A stretch of DNA of 32,966 nt from a virus, in the IMG/VR virus record IMGVR_UViG_3300034106_005167, positions 1-32,966 of that record, one strand, 5' to 3'. The position numbers and the translations under genes were made by a program. The notes under the pieces are model-generated. The model saw only the letters and a list, made by a program, of their open reading frames with translations. It did no database searches and was not told where the DNA came from. The number at the start of each line of letters is the position of its first letter. Within the stretch, counting starts at the first letter, position 1. Of this stretch, positions 7,851 through 15,578 are shown one piece after another.

Positions 7851-9815
7851 TTACAGCTCCGCATTCATTGTTAAATAATATGTTGTATTACTATGAAAAT
7901 AAAATTGTCCTGTAGCAGTTGATGTTGCTCTTAAAGAAATTGTATGTGGAAATGTTGCTTGAATTACTGGTTGTCCTGTATTAAATACTGCCCAACCTCC
8001 AACTAATGTTCCGACTGGAGTAGTTCTCATAGTTACTGGGAATGGAAAAGATATGTAGGCAACAGTTCCTGAAGTCATGTAGCCGCCATAAATTAATTCA
8101 TAGATATTGTCTCCAAGTATTTGGAAATATCTTTGGCATGCAGCAAGTTCACCTTGAGTAGTTCCTGTTGCACGAGAAAAAGGTGTTGCTATTGAACCTT
8201 CTTCTAATTGAATTCCAGTAATTTCCATAAAATCATTTGCCCCTGCAGTACCTGTTGGTGTATGGAACATTTCTAAACCAATTTGAGTAACATTAGATGC
8301 GGCAGTTCCAGTAAGAGTAAATCTTTGCCAGTTATCTGTAAGAGTTACATTTTGATCTACGATATAAGCAAATCCAGTAAATGAATGAACTACTTGATCT
8401 GTTCCAGTTCCAGTTGCAACTGTTGCTCTAAATGTATTGCTTGATCCGCTATAGTTTGCACCTTTTCTCGCCCAGAATGATAACGTAACTTGTTTTCCTG
8501 CAAATCTTACAGAGTCTGCAGTTTCTGCAGTATATCTTAATCCTAATGCTTGAGTAGAAGTATTTCCAGAGTTTCTTTGCATTCTAATACAATATTGAAA
8601 TCCAGCAAGTCCAGCAGACTGTCTAGTTAAAGTTGCTCCTGAATCATTTCCGCCTCTGTACCAGTGCCATCTATCTGCAGAATAAACTGTTGCAGATCCA
8701 AGACCGACTCCGCTTGGAAAAGAAGTACCTCTTTGCCAGATATCCATCGCTCCATTAATTATTACATTCTTTCCAGCATATGAGCTGTTAGCAAATGATT
8801 GATTGAATAATGAGCTTATATTTCCACTAGAATTAATCCGAAGTCTTTCTACGCCAGACGTAGCAAAAACTAATCTTCCTGGAATAGATCCACTACTTAC
8901 TGCACCGTCTACCCAACCAGATATTGATGTTGCAACAGTTCCGTATGCTGATCCATCATAACCAACAGACCTCATATCAAACAGTTTGCTATCTAAAGCT
9001 ACGGCAGCATCAGTATCTAAAGTAGCACTATTTGATTTTATAAAATCTATACCTGCGCTTGCCTGATCTATTCCATATCTTGTTAATGAAAGAGCTGGGA
9101 ATGTATTAGTTTTTAAATTTAAAGTTGATCCGTTATGGTTTGCTAAAATTTGTCCAGAGCTGTTTGTAAGTCTAAGCAAGTCAGCTGTTTGAGATGCTGC
9201 GCCTTGTATTGTTAATGGTATTGTAGATGCACTAGTTGATGTTATTGTATTTGCACCAGTTGTTGTGACGGTGTTAATAGAATTTAAATTAGTTATTGTT
9301 ACTACTTCTACTACATCGTTTACTGCCGCCCCTGTTGTTAAAACAACAGTAGTATCATTTGTAGTTGTATAGTCATTATTACGAACAAGTAGCATTCCAT
9401 TAAAGAATACCTGCTCATATCCCTGAATAAATTCAACATCTGTTGTAAATGTTGTCTGTCCTGCAGTTGCGGTAAATGACTTGCGTCTAATAATATTAGG
9501 ATCAAATGAATCTGAGGTTGTATCTGACTCTACCCAGATTTGCCCAATAACTGGGCTAGATGGGGCATCTGCAGAATATGTAGCACCCTTTACATCTAAT
9601 GTATTTAGGGCTGTTGGGTTATATGATGTTCCGCCTGCTGAATATAATACTTGACCTGCAGAAGGAGATGTTGTTGTTCCTGTTCCGCCCTGCAATGTAG
9701 TTAGGAATGCTACTGAATCTATTTCTTTATTTGAGTTGGCAATAAGCGGGCCAGCACCGCCAGTAAGTCCATTGACTACAAGTTTATTCTTTACTTTAAA
9801 ATCTTTATCTGACAA
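7851..9815 (-). CDS. Long fibre protein, C-type N-terminus plus CBM-like module (first gene of unit 3), TTG start
   Basis: 654 residues. The start codon is TTG: a stop lies in frame three codons upstream, and the paralogs at 15325 and 21021 begin at the same point (MADKNFKVK versus MSDKDFKVK here). The N-terminal region has a QGGTGTTTSPSAGQVLYSAGG linker. Then comes a beta domain shared by C-type genes (IIRRKSFTATAGQTTFTTD, then GYEQVFFNGMLLVRNNDYT, about 100-170). The adhesin module begins at about 345 (AGKNVIINGAMDIWQRGTSF), with TGIQLEEGSIATPFSRATG near 530 and a LTMNAEL end. An AGGGGA SD lies 13 nt away, unusually far. A TATAAT box in the 42-nt gap upstream suggests a separate promoter for this unit. 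Confidence 0.85.
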   Translation of the reverse strand: MSDKDFKVKNKLVVNGLTGGAGPLIANSNKEIDSVAFLTTLQGGTGTTTSPSAGQVLYSAGGTSYNPTALNTLDVKGATYSADAPSSPVIGQIWVESDTTSDSFDPNIIRRKSFTATAGQTTFTTDVEFIQGYEQVFFNGMLLVRNNDYTTTNDTTVVLTTGAAVNDVVEVVTITNLNSINTVTTTGANTITSTSASTIPLTIQGAASQTADLLRLTNSSGQILANHNGSTLNLKTNTFPALSLTRYGIDQASAGIDFIKSNSATLDTDAAVALDSKLFDMRSVGYDGSAYGTVATSISGWVDGAVSSGSIPGRLVFATSGVERLRINSSGNISSLFNQSFANSSYAGKNVIINGAMDIWQRGTSFPSGVGLGSATVYSADRWHWYRGGNDSGATLTRQSAGLAGFQYCIRMQRNSGNTSTQALGLRYTAETADSVRFAGKQVTLSFWARKGANYSGSSNTFRATVATGTGTDQVVHSFTGFAYIVDQNVTLTDNWQRFTLTGTAASNVTQIGLEMFHTPTGTAGANDFMEITGIQLEEGSIATPFSRATGTTQGELAACQRYFQILGDNIYELIYGGYMTSGTVAYISFPFPVTMRTTPVGTLVGGWAVFNTGQPVIQATFPHTISLRATSTATGQFYFHSNTTYYLTMNAEL

Positions 9816-9828
9816 TCTGGTTCACATA

Positions 9829-9855
9829 TCCCCTAATTGGTATGACTTAATTATA
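9829..9855 (-). promoter_or_regulatory. -10 box and distant SD before the TTG-start fibre gene
   Basis: On the minus strand a perfect TATAAT (9850-9855) lies in the only sizeable gap of this part of the array, followed by AGGGGA (9829-9834) and TTG at 9815. No convincing -35 box is seen. It may allow internal transcription of the third fibre unit. Confidence 0.4.
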
Positions 9856-9857
9856 GC

Positions 9858-10121
9858 CTAGTTAGCGTTCAAAGCCGCCAGAATTTGATCCATCTTGGCT
9901 TCCATATCAGCCATGCGATCAGTTGGCTCAGGCTGTGCTGCAAGAATCGCTGCATGTGCTATTGCCCATGTCATTGCCTCTTCTTCAGTTGTCCATGTTG
10001 GACTTCCAGATACTTCTGGATTAAATGGCTGTTCAATACAAATTGAGCCATCTCTATCTACCCAGGCGGTGATAAAGCTATCCTCATTTGATGTTACTCT
10101 AGCGCTAAAATTTGCTGCCAT
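9858..10121 (-). CDS. Small protein (87 aa), paralog of the upstream 150-aa protein
   Basis: Starts MAANFSARVTSNEDSF and has AAGGAG 7 nt upstream; the first 28 nt overlap the 3' end of the 150-residue gene in another frame. Residues 18-60 (AWVDRDGSICIEQPFNP ... WTTEEEAMTWAIAHAAIL) match the neighbour's VWIDKDNEICIKQPMRP ... WKSEEEALQWAEEHRYML, so the two are duplicated copies. The C-terminus (DRMADMEAKMDQILAALN) is a predicted amphipathic helix or coiled coil. Compact 'W.D.dG.I.I.QP' proteins beside fibre genes could be assembly chaperones or fibre caps; this is inference. It closes the second fibre unit. Confidence 0.75.
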   Translation of the reverse strand: MAANFSARVTSNEDSFITAWVDRDGSICIEQPFNPEVSGSPTWTTEEEAMTWAIAHAAILAAQPEPTDRMADMEAKMDQILAALNAN

Positions 10122-10546
10122 GATTCTATCTCCTTATAGTTTGATTTAATTCCTTCAATTGCCGCCTGATGTTTATCCCCAAGCATGTTTAAATTTATTA
10201 AGCTTTTTTTGGCTTCCCCTAAAAACATTTCCGAGAATTCCTCATTTTGTTTTGCGGCAAATACAGATAAAGCTGCTGCTTGTAATATTGTAGCACGATT
10301 TGCTTGTCTTTCTAATTCTTCATTTACTTGCTTATTTAATTCAGTAAACTCTGTATGAGCCGCTGAATTCAATAGCATATATCTATGTTCTTCTGCCCAT
10401 TGAAGAGCTTCCTCTTCTGACTTCCAGCCTTCTTTTTCAGTGCGGCCAGGTCTCATTGGCTGCTTAATACAGATTTCATTGTCCTTGTCTATCCAGACAA
10501 TAATCTTACCCTTTTGATTGGTTATTCTAATTTGATATGTTGTCAT
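10094..10546 (-). CDS. Fibre-associated protein (150 aa) with W-D-D-x-I-C-I-x-QP domain and helical tail
   Basis: I place the start at the ATG at 10546 (MTTYQIRITNQKGK), which overlaps the previous stop as TAATG. An ATG five codons upstream lies inside the upstream gene and has no SD of its own. The N-terminal half (IVWIDKDNEICIKQPMRP, WKSEEEALQWAEEH) is shared with the 87-residue ORF. The C-terminal half is helical and rich in E, K and N (FTELNKQVNEELERQANRA ... FAAKQNEEFSEMFLGEAKKS), probably a coiled coil. No family is recognised. Position after the propeller-like fibre gene suggests a partner or chaperone for it. Confidence 0.75.
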   Translation of the reverse strand: MTTYQIRITNQKGKIIVWIDKDNEICIKQPMRPGRTEKEGWKSEEEALQWAEEHRYMLLNSAAHTEFTELNKQVNEELERQANRATILQAAALSVFAAKQNEEFSEMFLGEAKKSLINLNMLGDKHQAAIEGIKSNYKEIESWQQILALE

Positions 10547-11469
10547 TATGCATACTTCCAAGTTATATTAAATCCAGTTCCATAGGTGGCTTTTCCACTT
10601 ATGTCGTATGATGTATATGTACTTCCATAACCTATTGCAATTCTTGCCGACCATGTTCCGCCCGTTCCGCTATATTCATAAACATTTGAAACTGCTTCTC
10701 CACCCAACTGTAAAATTTTACCATCTAGGTTGGACCCATAAGTTCTTCGTGTAGCAACTGGTTGAGATGTTTCTACTGTCCAAGATGCTCCTCCAACTGT
10801 TGATCTAACGGTTGTTTGATTTGATTCTGATCCAGGACCTCCAGTATAGTATGTTCTTGACGGGGTGTCAATAAGCATTCCAAAACCAAGGCTGGATTGG
10901 GCTGTTCTATTTGTCCATGCAGAACCATTGAAACTTTCTACTGTACTATTAAATCCGCCTGCTTTTAATATTGCACCACTTAGTTGAGCACAACCATTTG
11001 CTGTTGTAACATGCCAATATGAAGATGAGCAAGATGCACCTGTTGTCCAAGATGACCCTAGATTGCTAGTTCCATATACGCTTGTTGTATTTGGATATCC
11101 TGCCGTTCCCCAAATTGTTGAGCCGATCACTCCTCCAAATGCTCCTTGTGATGCAACTGGATAATTTGTAACCTGAGTCCATGTTGTTGTATTTGTATCT
11201 GTATCGCATTTGTATGCTAAGTTTGTAAAGGGGGATTCTCCAGAAAATCTTAGTAAGGTTGTGCCAATTACACCCAAAGTAACAGCACCTTTGTTATCTG
11301 GATAATTTGTAGATAATGTAGTAAATGCTCGGACGGTAGTAAAAAACTGTCTCCATGTTCCAGCAACTTTAACCCATATAGAAGAAACAGTTCTCCATGT
11401 TCCTGATACTTTTACATAATTAGCAGATGTTGCTCTCCATGTTCCGCCGACCTTAACATTGTATGGCAT
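10546..11469 (-). CDS. GTWR-repeat protein with Kelch/propeller-like repeats (unit 2, X gene)
   Basis: 307 residues. The N-terminus carries three 14-residue repeats of the form VKVxGTWR, with Trp at 11, 25 and 39, a probable attachment stalk. The rest is Gly/Ser/Thr-rich with recurring motifs: TWTQVTNYPVASQGAFGGVI, FNGSAWTNRT, GGASWTVETSQPVATRRTYG, LDGKILQLGGE and GTWSARIAIGYG. These look like Kelch or sialidase-type beta-propeller blades. It lacks the AGKN..WQRG module and the -SAEL end of its neighbours, so it is a different head on the same array position. Predicted virion adhesin. The start has a modest TAGGATT SD partly made by the upstream stop. Confidence 0.72.
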   Translation of the reverse strand: MPYNVKVGGTWRATSANYVKVSGTWRTVSSIWVKVAGTWRQFFTTVRAFTTLSTNYPDNKGAVTLGVIGTTLLRFSGESPFTNLAYKCDTDTNTTTWTQVTNYPVASQGAFGGVIGSTIWGTAGYPNTTSVYGTSNLGSSWTTGASCSSSYWHVTTANGCAQLSGAILKAGGFNSTVESFNGSAWTNRTAQSSLGFGMLIDTPSRTYYTGGPGSESNQTTVRSTVGGASWTVETSQPVATRRTYGSNLDGKILQLGGEAVSNVYEYSGTGGTWSARIAIGYGSTYTSYDISGKATYGTGFNITWKYA

Positions 11470-11477
11470 TTATAATC

Positions 11478-12377
11478 CTATACATAAGTTGCCCACATAT
11501 CTCCATCATTTCCGCCTGATGGGTTAGAGGTTGATGTGTAAATATTTCTATATCTTCCGTCAGAAACGCTTTGTGCCACATTTGCTCTTGCTGAAGAAAC
11601 TGTAAGACCTGTTCCAAAATTTAAAACGAAGTGATCTGTAGACCCTCCAGACCAACCACCAATTTTAAATTGATTATCTGTGTCCAATCCCATGTTTACT
11701 GCATAAATTCCTGGTCTATGGAAAGACATTGATGCTGCATTTGCTCCAGTTGATCTAACAGAAAAAGATCCAGTATCATTTGAAGCATAAACGGATCCTC
11801 CTAAATTTTCTTTTCCAACTAACAAACCAGTCAATACTGTAACTCCAAGACTTGTTGTTCCAGCGGTAGCGGTTAATGCTCCAGAAACTGTAAGAGCACC
11901 TGCAAATGTTGCGGCCCCATTTGAAGCAATTGTTAATCTTTCAACATTACTTGTTGCTAATGAAAGTGATGATGCTTCTCTATTGCTTAAAATTAAAGCT
12001 GAATTAGATATGTATAAAGCAGAGCCATCAGTATCCGCAGAACCAGTAGAAGAATTTGTTAAGAGAATTCCAGCATATTGACCTGATCCAGAATTAATAT
12101 ACATTCCTTTATTAAATGTTCCAGATGGTGACATTCCTATTCCAACGTTTCCATTTAAATCAATTACAAATGGGCTAGAGTCAGGATTTGTTTCATCTTC
12201 TACTCTTAGTGCTTCTCCTGTTCCCCGCTGTGTTATTCTAAGGGCGGCTACTGAAGTAGATGTATCAATAACCTGATTAGTAGTAAATGCATTTGTTACA
12301 GCTGTATTAGGAGGAGTGATTGCAAATGTAACATCTTCCCAAGATGCTCCATTCCATATTTTAAGTTTCTTTGCCAT
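11478..12377 (-). CDS. Fibre-like protein, A-type N-terminus, no CBM-like module (unit 2)
   Basis: 299 residues starting MAKKLKIWNGASWEDV, the A-type N-terminus. The body is a phage-fibre beta-prism pattern: VAALRITQRGTGEALRVED, then VIDLNGNVGIGMSPSG and NVERLTIASNGAATFAGAL. It then has repeated 'LTVSGALTATAGTTSLGV' strands. The C-terminus (VSDGRYRNIYTST, then GGNDGDMWATYV) is common in fibres; SDGRYR resembles the first residues of a peptidase S74 domain but the rest of that domain is absent. A GGAGATAAT SD overlaps the preceding stop. It is the shortest member of the A group and the only one of its slot lacking the adhesin module. Confidence 0.8.
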   Translation of the reverse strand: MAKKLKIWNGASWEDVTFAITPPNTAVTNAFTTNQVIDTSTSVAALRITQRGTGEALRVEDETNPDSSPFVIDLNGNVGIGMSPSGTFNKGMYINSGSGQYAGILLTNSSTGSADTDGSALYISNSALILSNREASSLSLATSNVERLTIASNGAATFAGALTVSGALTATAGTTSLGVTVLTGLLVGKENLGGSVYASNDTGSFSVRSTGANAASMSFHRPGIYAVNMGLDTDNQFKIGGWSGGSTDHFVLNFGTGLTVSSARANVAQSVSDGRYRNIYTSTSNPSGGNDGDMWATYV

Positions 12378-12386
12378 ATTATCTCC

Positions 12387-13454
12387 TTATAGTTCTGCTG
12401 ACGCAGCCCACATTACTCCAGCAAAAACAATTGAAGATGAAGCTGACACTGTTTGAAAAGAAATAGATTTATCTGATACCCCAAAACCACCGAATGCATC
12501 TACCGAAAGGTTGTCGCTGCTTCTTGATCCATCAAAATTTCCTCCAGAATATTTTGAAATGTTTCCCACCCAATCCCAATATATTGCGCTAGGAGTTGAT
12601 CTTTTTTGAACCGCAAAAACTCTTGCCTCTGATCTAGACCTGTTTGATCCAGTTGTGCCAGTAACGCCCATTTTTGCAGACAAAGAGAGGCTTGCAAAAT
12701 CTAAACCAGCGTTTGGCATATTAAACCCTGGCGTAATTCCAGCTGGGTAATTTGTTTCGTAATATCTTTGGCACTTTGCAAGCTCTCCTTGAATGTCTCC
12801 GCCCGCTCTAGAAAATTCTGTAGCAGACGAACCCTGTTCTAATTGAATTCCAGTAATTTCATAAAAGTCAGCAGCTCCAGCTGTTCCAGTTTGTGTTCCA
12901 ACAAAAATCAAACCGATCTCGTTTGTGTTTGCAGCCAGGGTTGCGGTGTAAATAAAACGCTGCCAAGTTGTTGTTAAAACTGCCGTTCTACTTATTGCAG
13001 CAACTGAACCTGTATAACCAACTGTGTAGGCATTTTGGTCTGTTCCTGTTCCTGTAAACAACTGAGCCGTAATGTCTGAGTTGGTAGCTGAGTAGTTTGC
13101 TCCTTTTCTGGCATAAAAAGAAAGAGTGACAGTCTTTCCAGCAAGAGGAACAGAATTGATTGATTCAAAACTTTGGGCAATGTTCATGTTATTAGTGTTA
13201 GTTGAACCAGCTGTGCGTTGAAGTCGCATACAATACTGAATAAAAGGTAAATTAGTTGTGTCGTTTGTTGTTTGACGGCTAAAAGTGGCAGCTGGTGCAG
13301 ATGACAATAGCCAACGGTCTGCAGTGTGATATGAGTTTGCACCGTCTAATTTTGAAGTGCCTCTTTGCCAAATGTCCATACCGCCATTTATAACAAAATT
13401 CTTTCCAGCGGCGGAGGAATTAATTAATGATCCTAAATCTCTAGCTCTACTCAT
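12387..13454 (-). CDS. Fibre/adhesin-like protein, B-type N-terminus plus CBM-like module (unit 2)
   Basis: 355 residues. MSRARDLGSLINSSA leads straight into AGKNFVINGGMDIWQRGTS (16-34), making this nearly a bare adhesin module. Following motifs are TADRW, FARKGANYSATNSDI, TGIQLEQGSSATEFSRAGG (about 197-215) and DIQGELAKCQRYYE; the end is WAASAEL. The start codon overlaps the stop of the C-type gene upstream (TAATG), so translation is coupled. The N-terminal 15 residues are probably the anchoring segment common to B-type genes. Likely virion surface, glycan-binding role by family resemblance. Confidence 0.83.
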   Translation of the reverse strand: MSRARDLGSLINSSAAGKNFVINGGMDIWQRGTSKLDGANSYHTADRWLLSSAPAATFSRQTTNDTTNLPFIQYCMRLQRTAGSTNTNNMNIAQSFESINSVPLAGKTVTLSFYARKGANYSATNSDITAQLFTGTGTDQNAYTVGYTGSVAAISRTAVLTTTWQRFIYTATLAANTNEIGLIFVGTQTGTAGAADFYEITGIQLEQGSSATEFSRAGGDIQGELAKCQRYYETNYPAGITPGFNMPNAGLDFASLSLSAKMGVTGTTGSNRSRSEARVFAVQKRSTPSAIYWDWVGNISKYSGGNFDGSRSSDNLSVDAFGGFGVSDKSISFQTVSASSSIVFAGVMWAASAEL

Positions 13455-15325
13455 TAGAACATCCTCTTAGCTTTTATTTGAACAAATCCGCCAGCAGCAA
13501 CAGATATGGTGCTTGAAAAATTAACAGAAATAGTTGCGGTTCCGTTTCCAATTTCTGGTCTAATGCTTACGTTTATTGAATCTTCAGCATGCCTATCTAA
13601 TGGAATTGTAATTGTTGGAAGTGTTCCTCCAAATTTCCATTGAACTATTCCTAATACGCATGCCCCTGCATAGCTATGCCATTGGTTTTCATTATACTGA
13701 ATAGTTATTTGCAAAAAATATGAGCCAGAAGATGGTGGTCTCAATAAAGTTCCTGGCAATGTATACCACGTATTTGCAGAATAAGTTCTAGCTGTTGAAT
13801 CAGTTAAAGTGTGGTTCGGGCTAAAGGCTCCCATATCAACTAAGCCATCTGCAGTAATACGCATTCTTTCTATATTATTTGTAATAAATCTTAGTGGGTG
13901 ATTAGATTCCATTCCTAACTCAAAAGATGTAAATGAGTCAAAGTCATTACCTCCGCGAATTCTAAATGTTCTTACGGATTGCGAGTTAGCAATTGAATTT
14001 CTAATTAATCTAAAGTCAGTTCCTCCTGCTCCAGTAAAGTTTCCTATAAGTGCAGAATTAACATCTGATCCACTGTTAAATGATAAATGCAGTTGTGCTG
14101 TAGGAGAAGCTATTCCTATACCAACTTTTCCTCCAGCAAGTCCTAGGATTGTATTCCCTCCTCTAGAGTTAATTGCTATATCTCTCCAAGCAACACCGCC
14201 CGAAAGGGCATCAAAAACGGCACGGTTATTTGTTGCATCATAATGAATGCCTACATAAGTATTTGGGCTTGAAGCACTAGCAGCATCGCCACCAGCAATA
14301 AAAAATTGATTAGTTCCAATTCTAAATGATCCTGGAGAAACAGTTTCAAGAATAAAATTAACTGGTGTAAGTCCAATACCTACTCTTCCTGCAGAGTCAA
14401 TACGCATTCTTTGGCTTCTAGAAATAGATCCTGATGCAGTTGTTCCAAAGTCTATGTAGGTTGGTTGAGATGAATCTGTGAAATTTTCTTCTGCATTTAA
14501 CAAAATAGCTGCTACGTTATTTGCTCCAAATCCTGTTGAGCCGTAACCTCTTCCAATAAATGCATTTAGTCCATCGCCTGCTTGAGTAGCAGAAGGAGAA
14601 ACAATTGTTCCCCTAGATCTTCTTCCTAAATAAGCTGGTCCTGCAGTAGATGAATATGTATCTGCTGCAATATTTGGAGCAACTGTTCCAATTTGATGAA
14701 CTGGAAATGATGGACTTCCACCAATTCCTTGATTTCCAATAAATGTGTTTGTACTTAATGTTGCAGCATTAATTAAATTAATGGGAGTAGATGAAATAAT
14801 CTCAACTGTATCTCCAGCAGATGCTCCTTGTAATAGGGTAACTGTATTGGTTCCGCCGCTTGTTGTATAATCAGTTGTTCTTACAAGCAGTACCCCATTG
14901 TAATAAATTTGCTCATACCCATCTGTAAATACTACATCTGTAGTAAATACAGTTTGTCCAGCAGTTGCTGTAATTGTTTTTCTTCTGATGATGTATGGGT
15001 CTAGTGAATCACCAGTCTCATCAGAATCCACCCACAATTGTCCAGTAACTGGATTATCTGGGGCTGAAGTCTGATATGCAATTCCTGGAGATACCCAGGA
15101 TGCAGATGTACCATCTGTTCCTAGAAGTTTATTAGCATTATTTGTTTGAGTTGGAAGAAGGGCATCAAATGCAGCTGATGCGCTTGTTTGCCCTGTTCCG
15201 CCCAAATTTACTGCAAGGGCAGAAGATGAGGCAAGAACGCCAGATGAGTCTACAGTAACTGGGCCAGCAACGGCCAAGTCTGTAACCTGGATATTCTTTT
15301 TTACCTTAAAATTCTTATCTGCCAT
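13454..15325 (-). CDS. Long fibre protein, C-type N-terminus, different C-terminal domain (first gene of unit 2)
   Basis: 623 residues. MADKNFKVKKNIQV is the C-type N-terminus. It is followed by LGGTGQTSASAAFDALLP and the C-type beta domain (IIRRKTITATAGQTVFTTD, GYEQIYYNGVLLVRTTDYT, about 110-165). The centre has repeating 'RMRIDSAGRVGIGLTP' and 'NSRGGNTILGLAGGKVGIG' fibre strands. The C-terminus (PPSSGSYFLQITIQYNENQW ... GFVQIKAKRMF) replaces the AGKN module found in the other two C-type genes, so receptor-facing ends have been exchanged while the base is conserved. The start has TAGGAG 4-5 nt upstream, overlapped by an extended -10-like TGGTAAAAT. Confidence 0.85.
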   Translation of the reverse strand: MADKNFKVKKNIQVTDLAVAGPVTVDSSGVLASSSALAVNLGGTGQTSASAAFDALLPTQTNNANKLLGTDGTSASWVSPGIAYQTSAPDNPVTGQLWVDSDETGDSLDPYIIRRKTITATAGQTVFTTDVVFTDGYEQIYYNGVLLVRTTDYTTSGGTNTVTLLQGASAGDTVEIISSTPINLINAATLSTNTFIGNQGIGGSPSFPVHQIGTVAPNIAADTYSSTAGPAYLGRRSRGTIVSPSATQAGDGLNAFIGRGYGSTGFGANNVAAILLNAEENFTDSSQPTYIDFGTTASGSISRSQRMRIDSAGRVGIGLTPVNFILETVSPGSFRIGTNQFFIAGGDAASASSPNTYVGIHYDATNNRAVFDALSGGVAWRDIAINSRGGNTILGLAGGKVGIGIASPTAQLHLSFNSGSDVNSALIGNFTGAGGTDFRLIRNSIANSQSVRTFRIRGGNDFDSFTSFELGMESNHPLRFITNNIERMRITADGLVDMGAFSPNHTLTDSTARTYSANTWYTLPGTLLRPPSSGSYFLQITIQYNENQWHSYAGACVLGIVQWKFGGTLPTITIPLDRHAEDSINVSIRPEIGNGTATISVNFSSTISVAAGGFVQIKAKRMF

Positions 15326-15334
15326 GATACTCCT

Positions 15335-15343
15335 ATTTTACCA
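15335..15343 (-). promoter_or_regulatory. Extended -10-like element before the second fibre unit
   Basis: TGG-TAAAAT on the minus strand, the same nonamer as in the portal-operon promoter. Transcription would begin about 3 nt before the ATG at 15325. No -35 was found and the box overlaps the TAGGAG SD, so this may be chance. Confidence 0.3.
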
Positions 15344-15358
15344 TTTAAGGTATGCTAA

Positions 15359-15568
15359 TTACTCTGTTGGTGCTACATAGGCTTCTGCAGTATTACCCGC
15401 TTCAACCCAACGAAGATATCTTGCATAATCAGAATTGGCGGGATCAGTAGGAATCCACCATACTTTACCATCTTCATCTGTTCTTACAATTGTTGTACCA
15501 AAATCTGTAGTATTAATCTTATAATCTGAATTATCTACAAACTCAGGCATTGTCATTTCTTCTGTCAT
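15359..15568 (-). CDS. Small protein (69 aa) with EDG...WIP...YLRWVEAGN motif, closing unit 1
   Basis: A 69-residue acidic protein with AAGGAG 6 nt before its ATG, formed over the stop of the S74 fibre gene. The core RTDEDGKVWWIPTDPANSDY followed by ARYLRWVEAGNT matches the 53-residue ORF at 7688-7849. This type of short C-terminal-like motif is often found beside phage fibre genes, where it may be an assembly factor or small virion component. It has no membrane segment or signal. It ends the first of the three fibre units. Confidence 0.8.
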   Translation of the reverse strand: MTEEMTMPEFVDNSDYKINTTDFGTTIVRTDEDGKVWWIPTDPANSDYARYLRWVEAGNTAEAYVAPTE

Positions 15569-15578
15569 TTTATTCTCC

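Larger units (their letters stand above)
4071..9815 (-). repeat. Fibre array unit 3 (C-[53 aa]-B-A-X-[54 aa])
   Basis: Third copy of a multi-gene unit. The order of N-terminal types is C (9815), B (7695), A (6653), then the unique X gene (5461), with small ORFs after C and after X. Its 5.7 kb is close to the other two units. Homology is clear at protein level and patchy at DNA level, so the duplication is old. Confidence 0.65.
9858..15325 (-). repeat. Fibre array unit 2 (C-B-A-X-[150 aa, 87 aa])
   Basis: Second copy of the unit: C (15325), B (13454), A (12377), X with GTWR/propeller-like repeats (11469), then two related small ORFs. The size is 5.5 kb. In this unit the C and A genes have lost or replaced the AGKN-type adhesin module, while their N-termini are conserved. 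Confidence 0.65.

Noticed and set aside
10546-10561. Upstream ATG (MEVCI) for the 150-residue gene
   Set aside because: It lies inside the preceding gene without an SD; the TAATG overlap at 10546 is the natural coupled start.
12361-12386. Promoter between the 355- and 299-residue fibre genes
   Set aside because: Only stop, SD and start fit in the gap; translation coupling explains the sequence.
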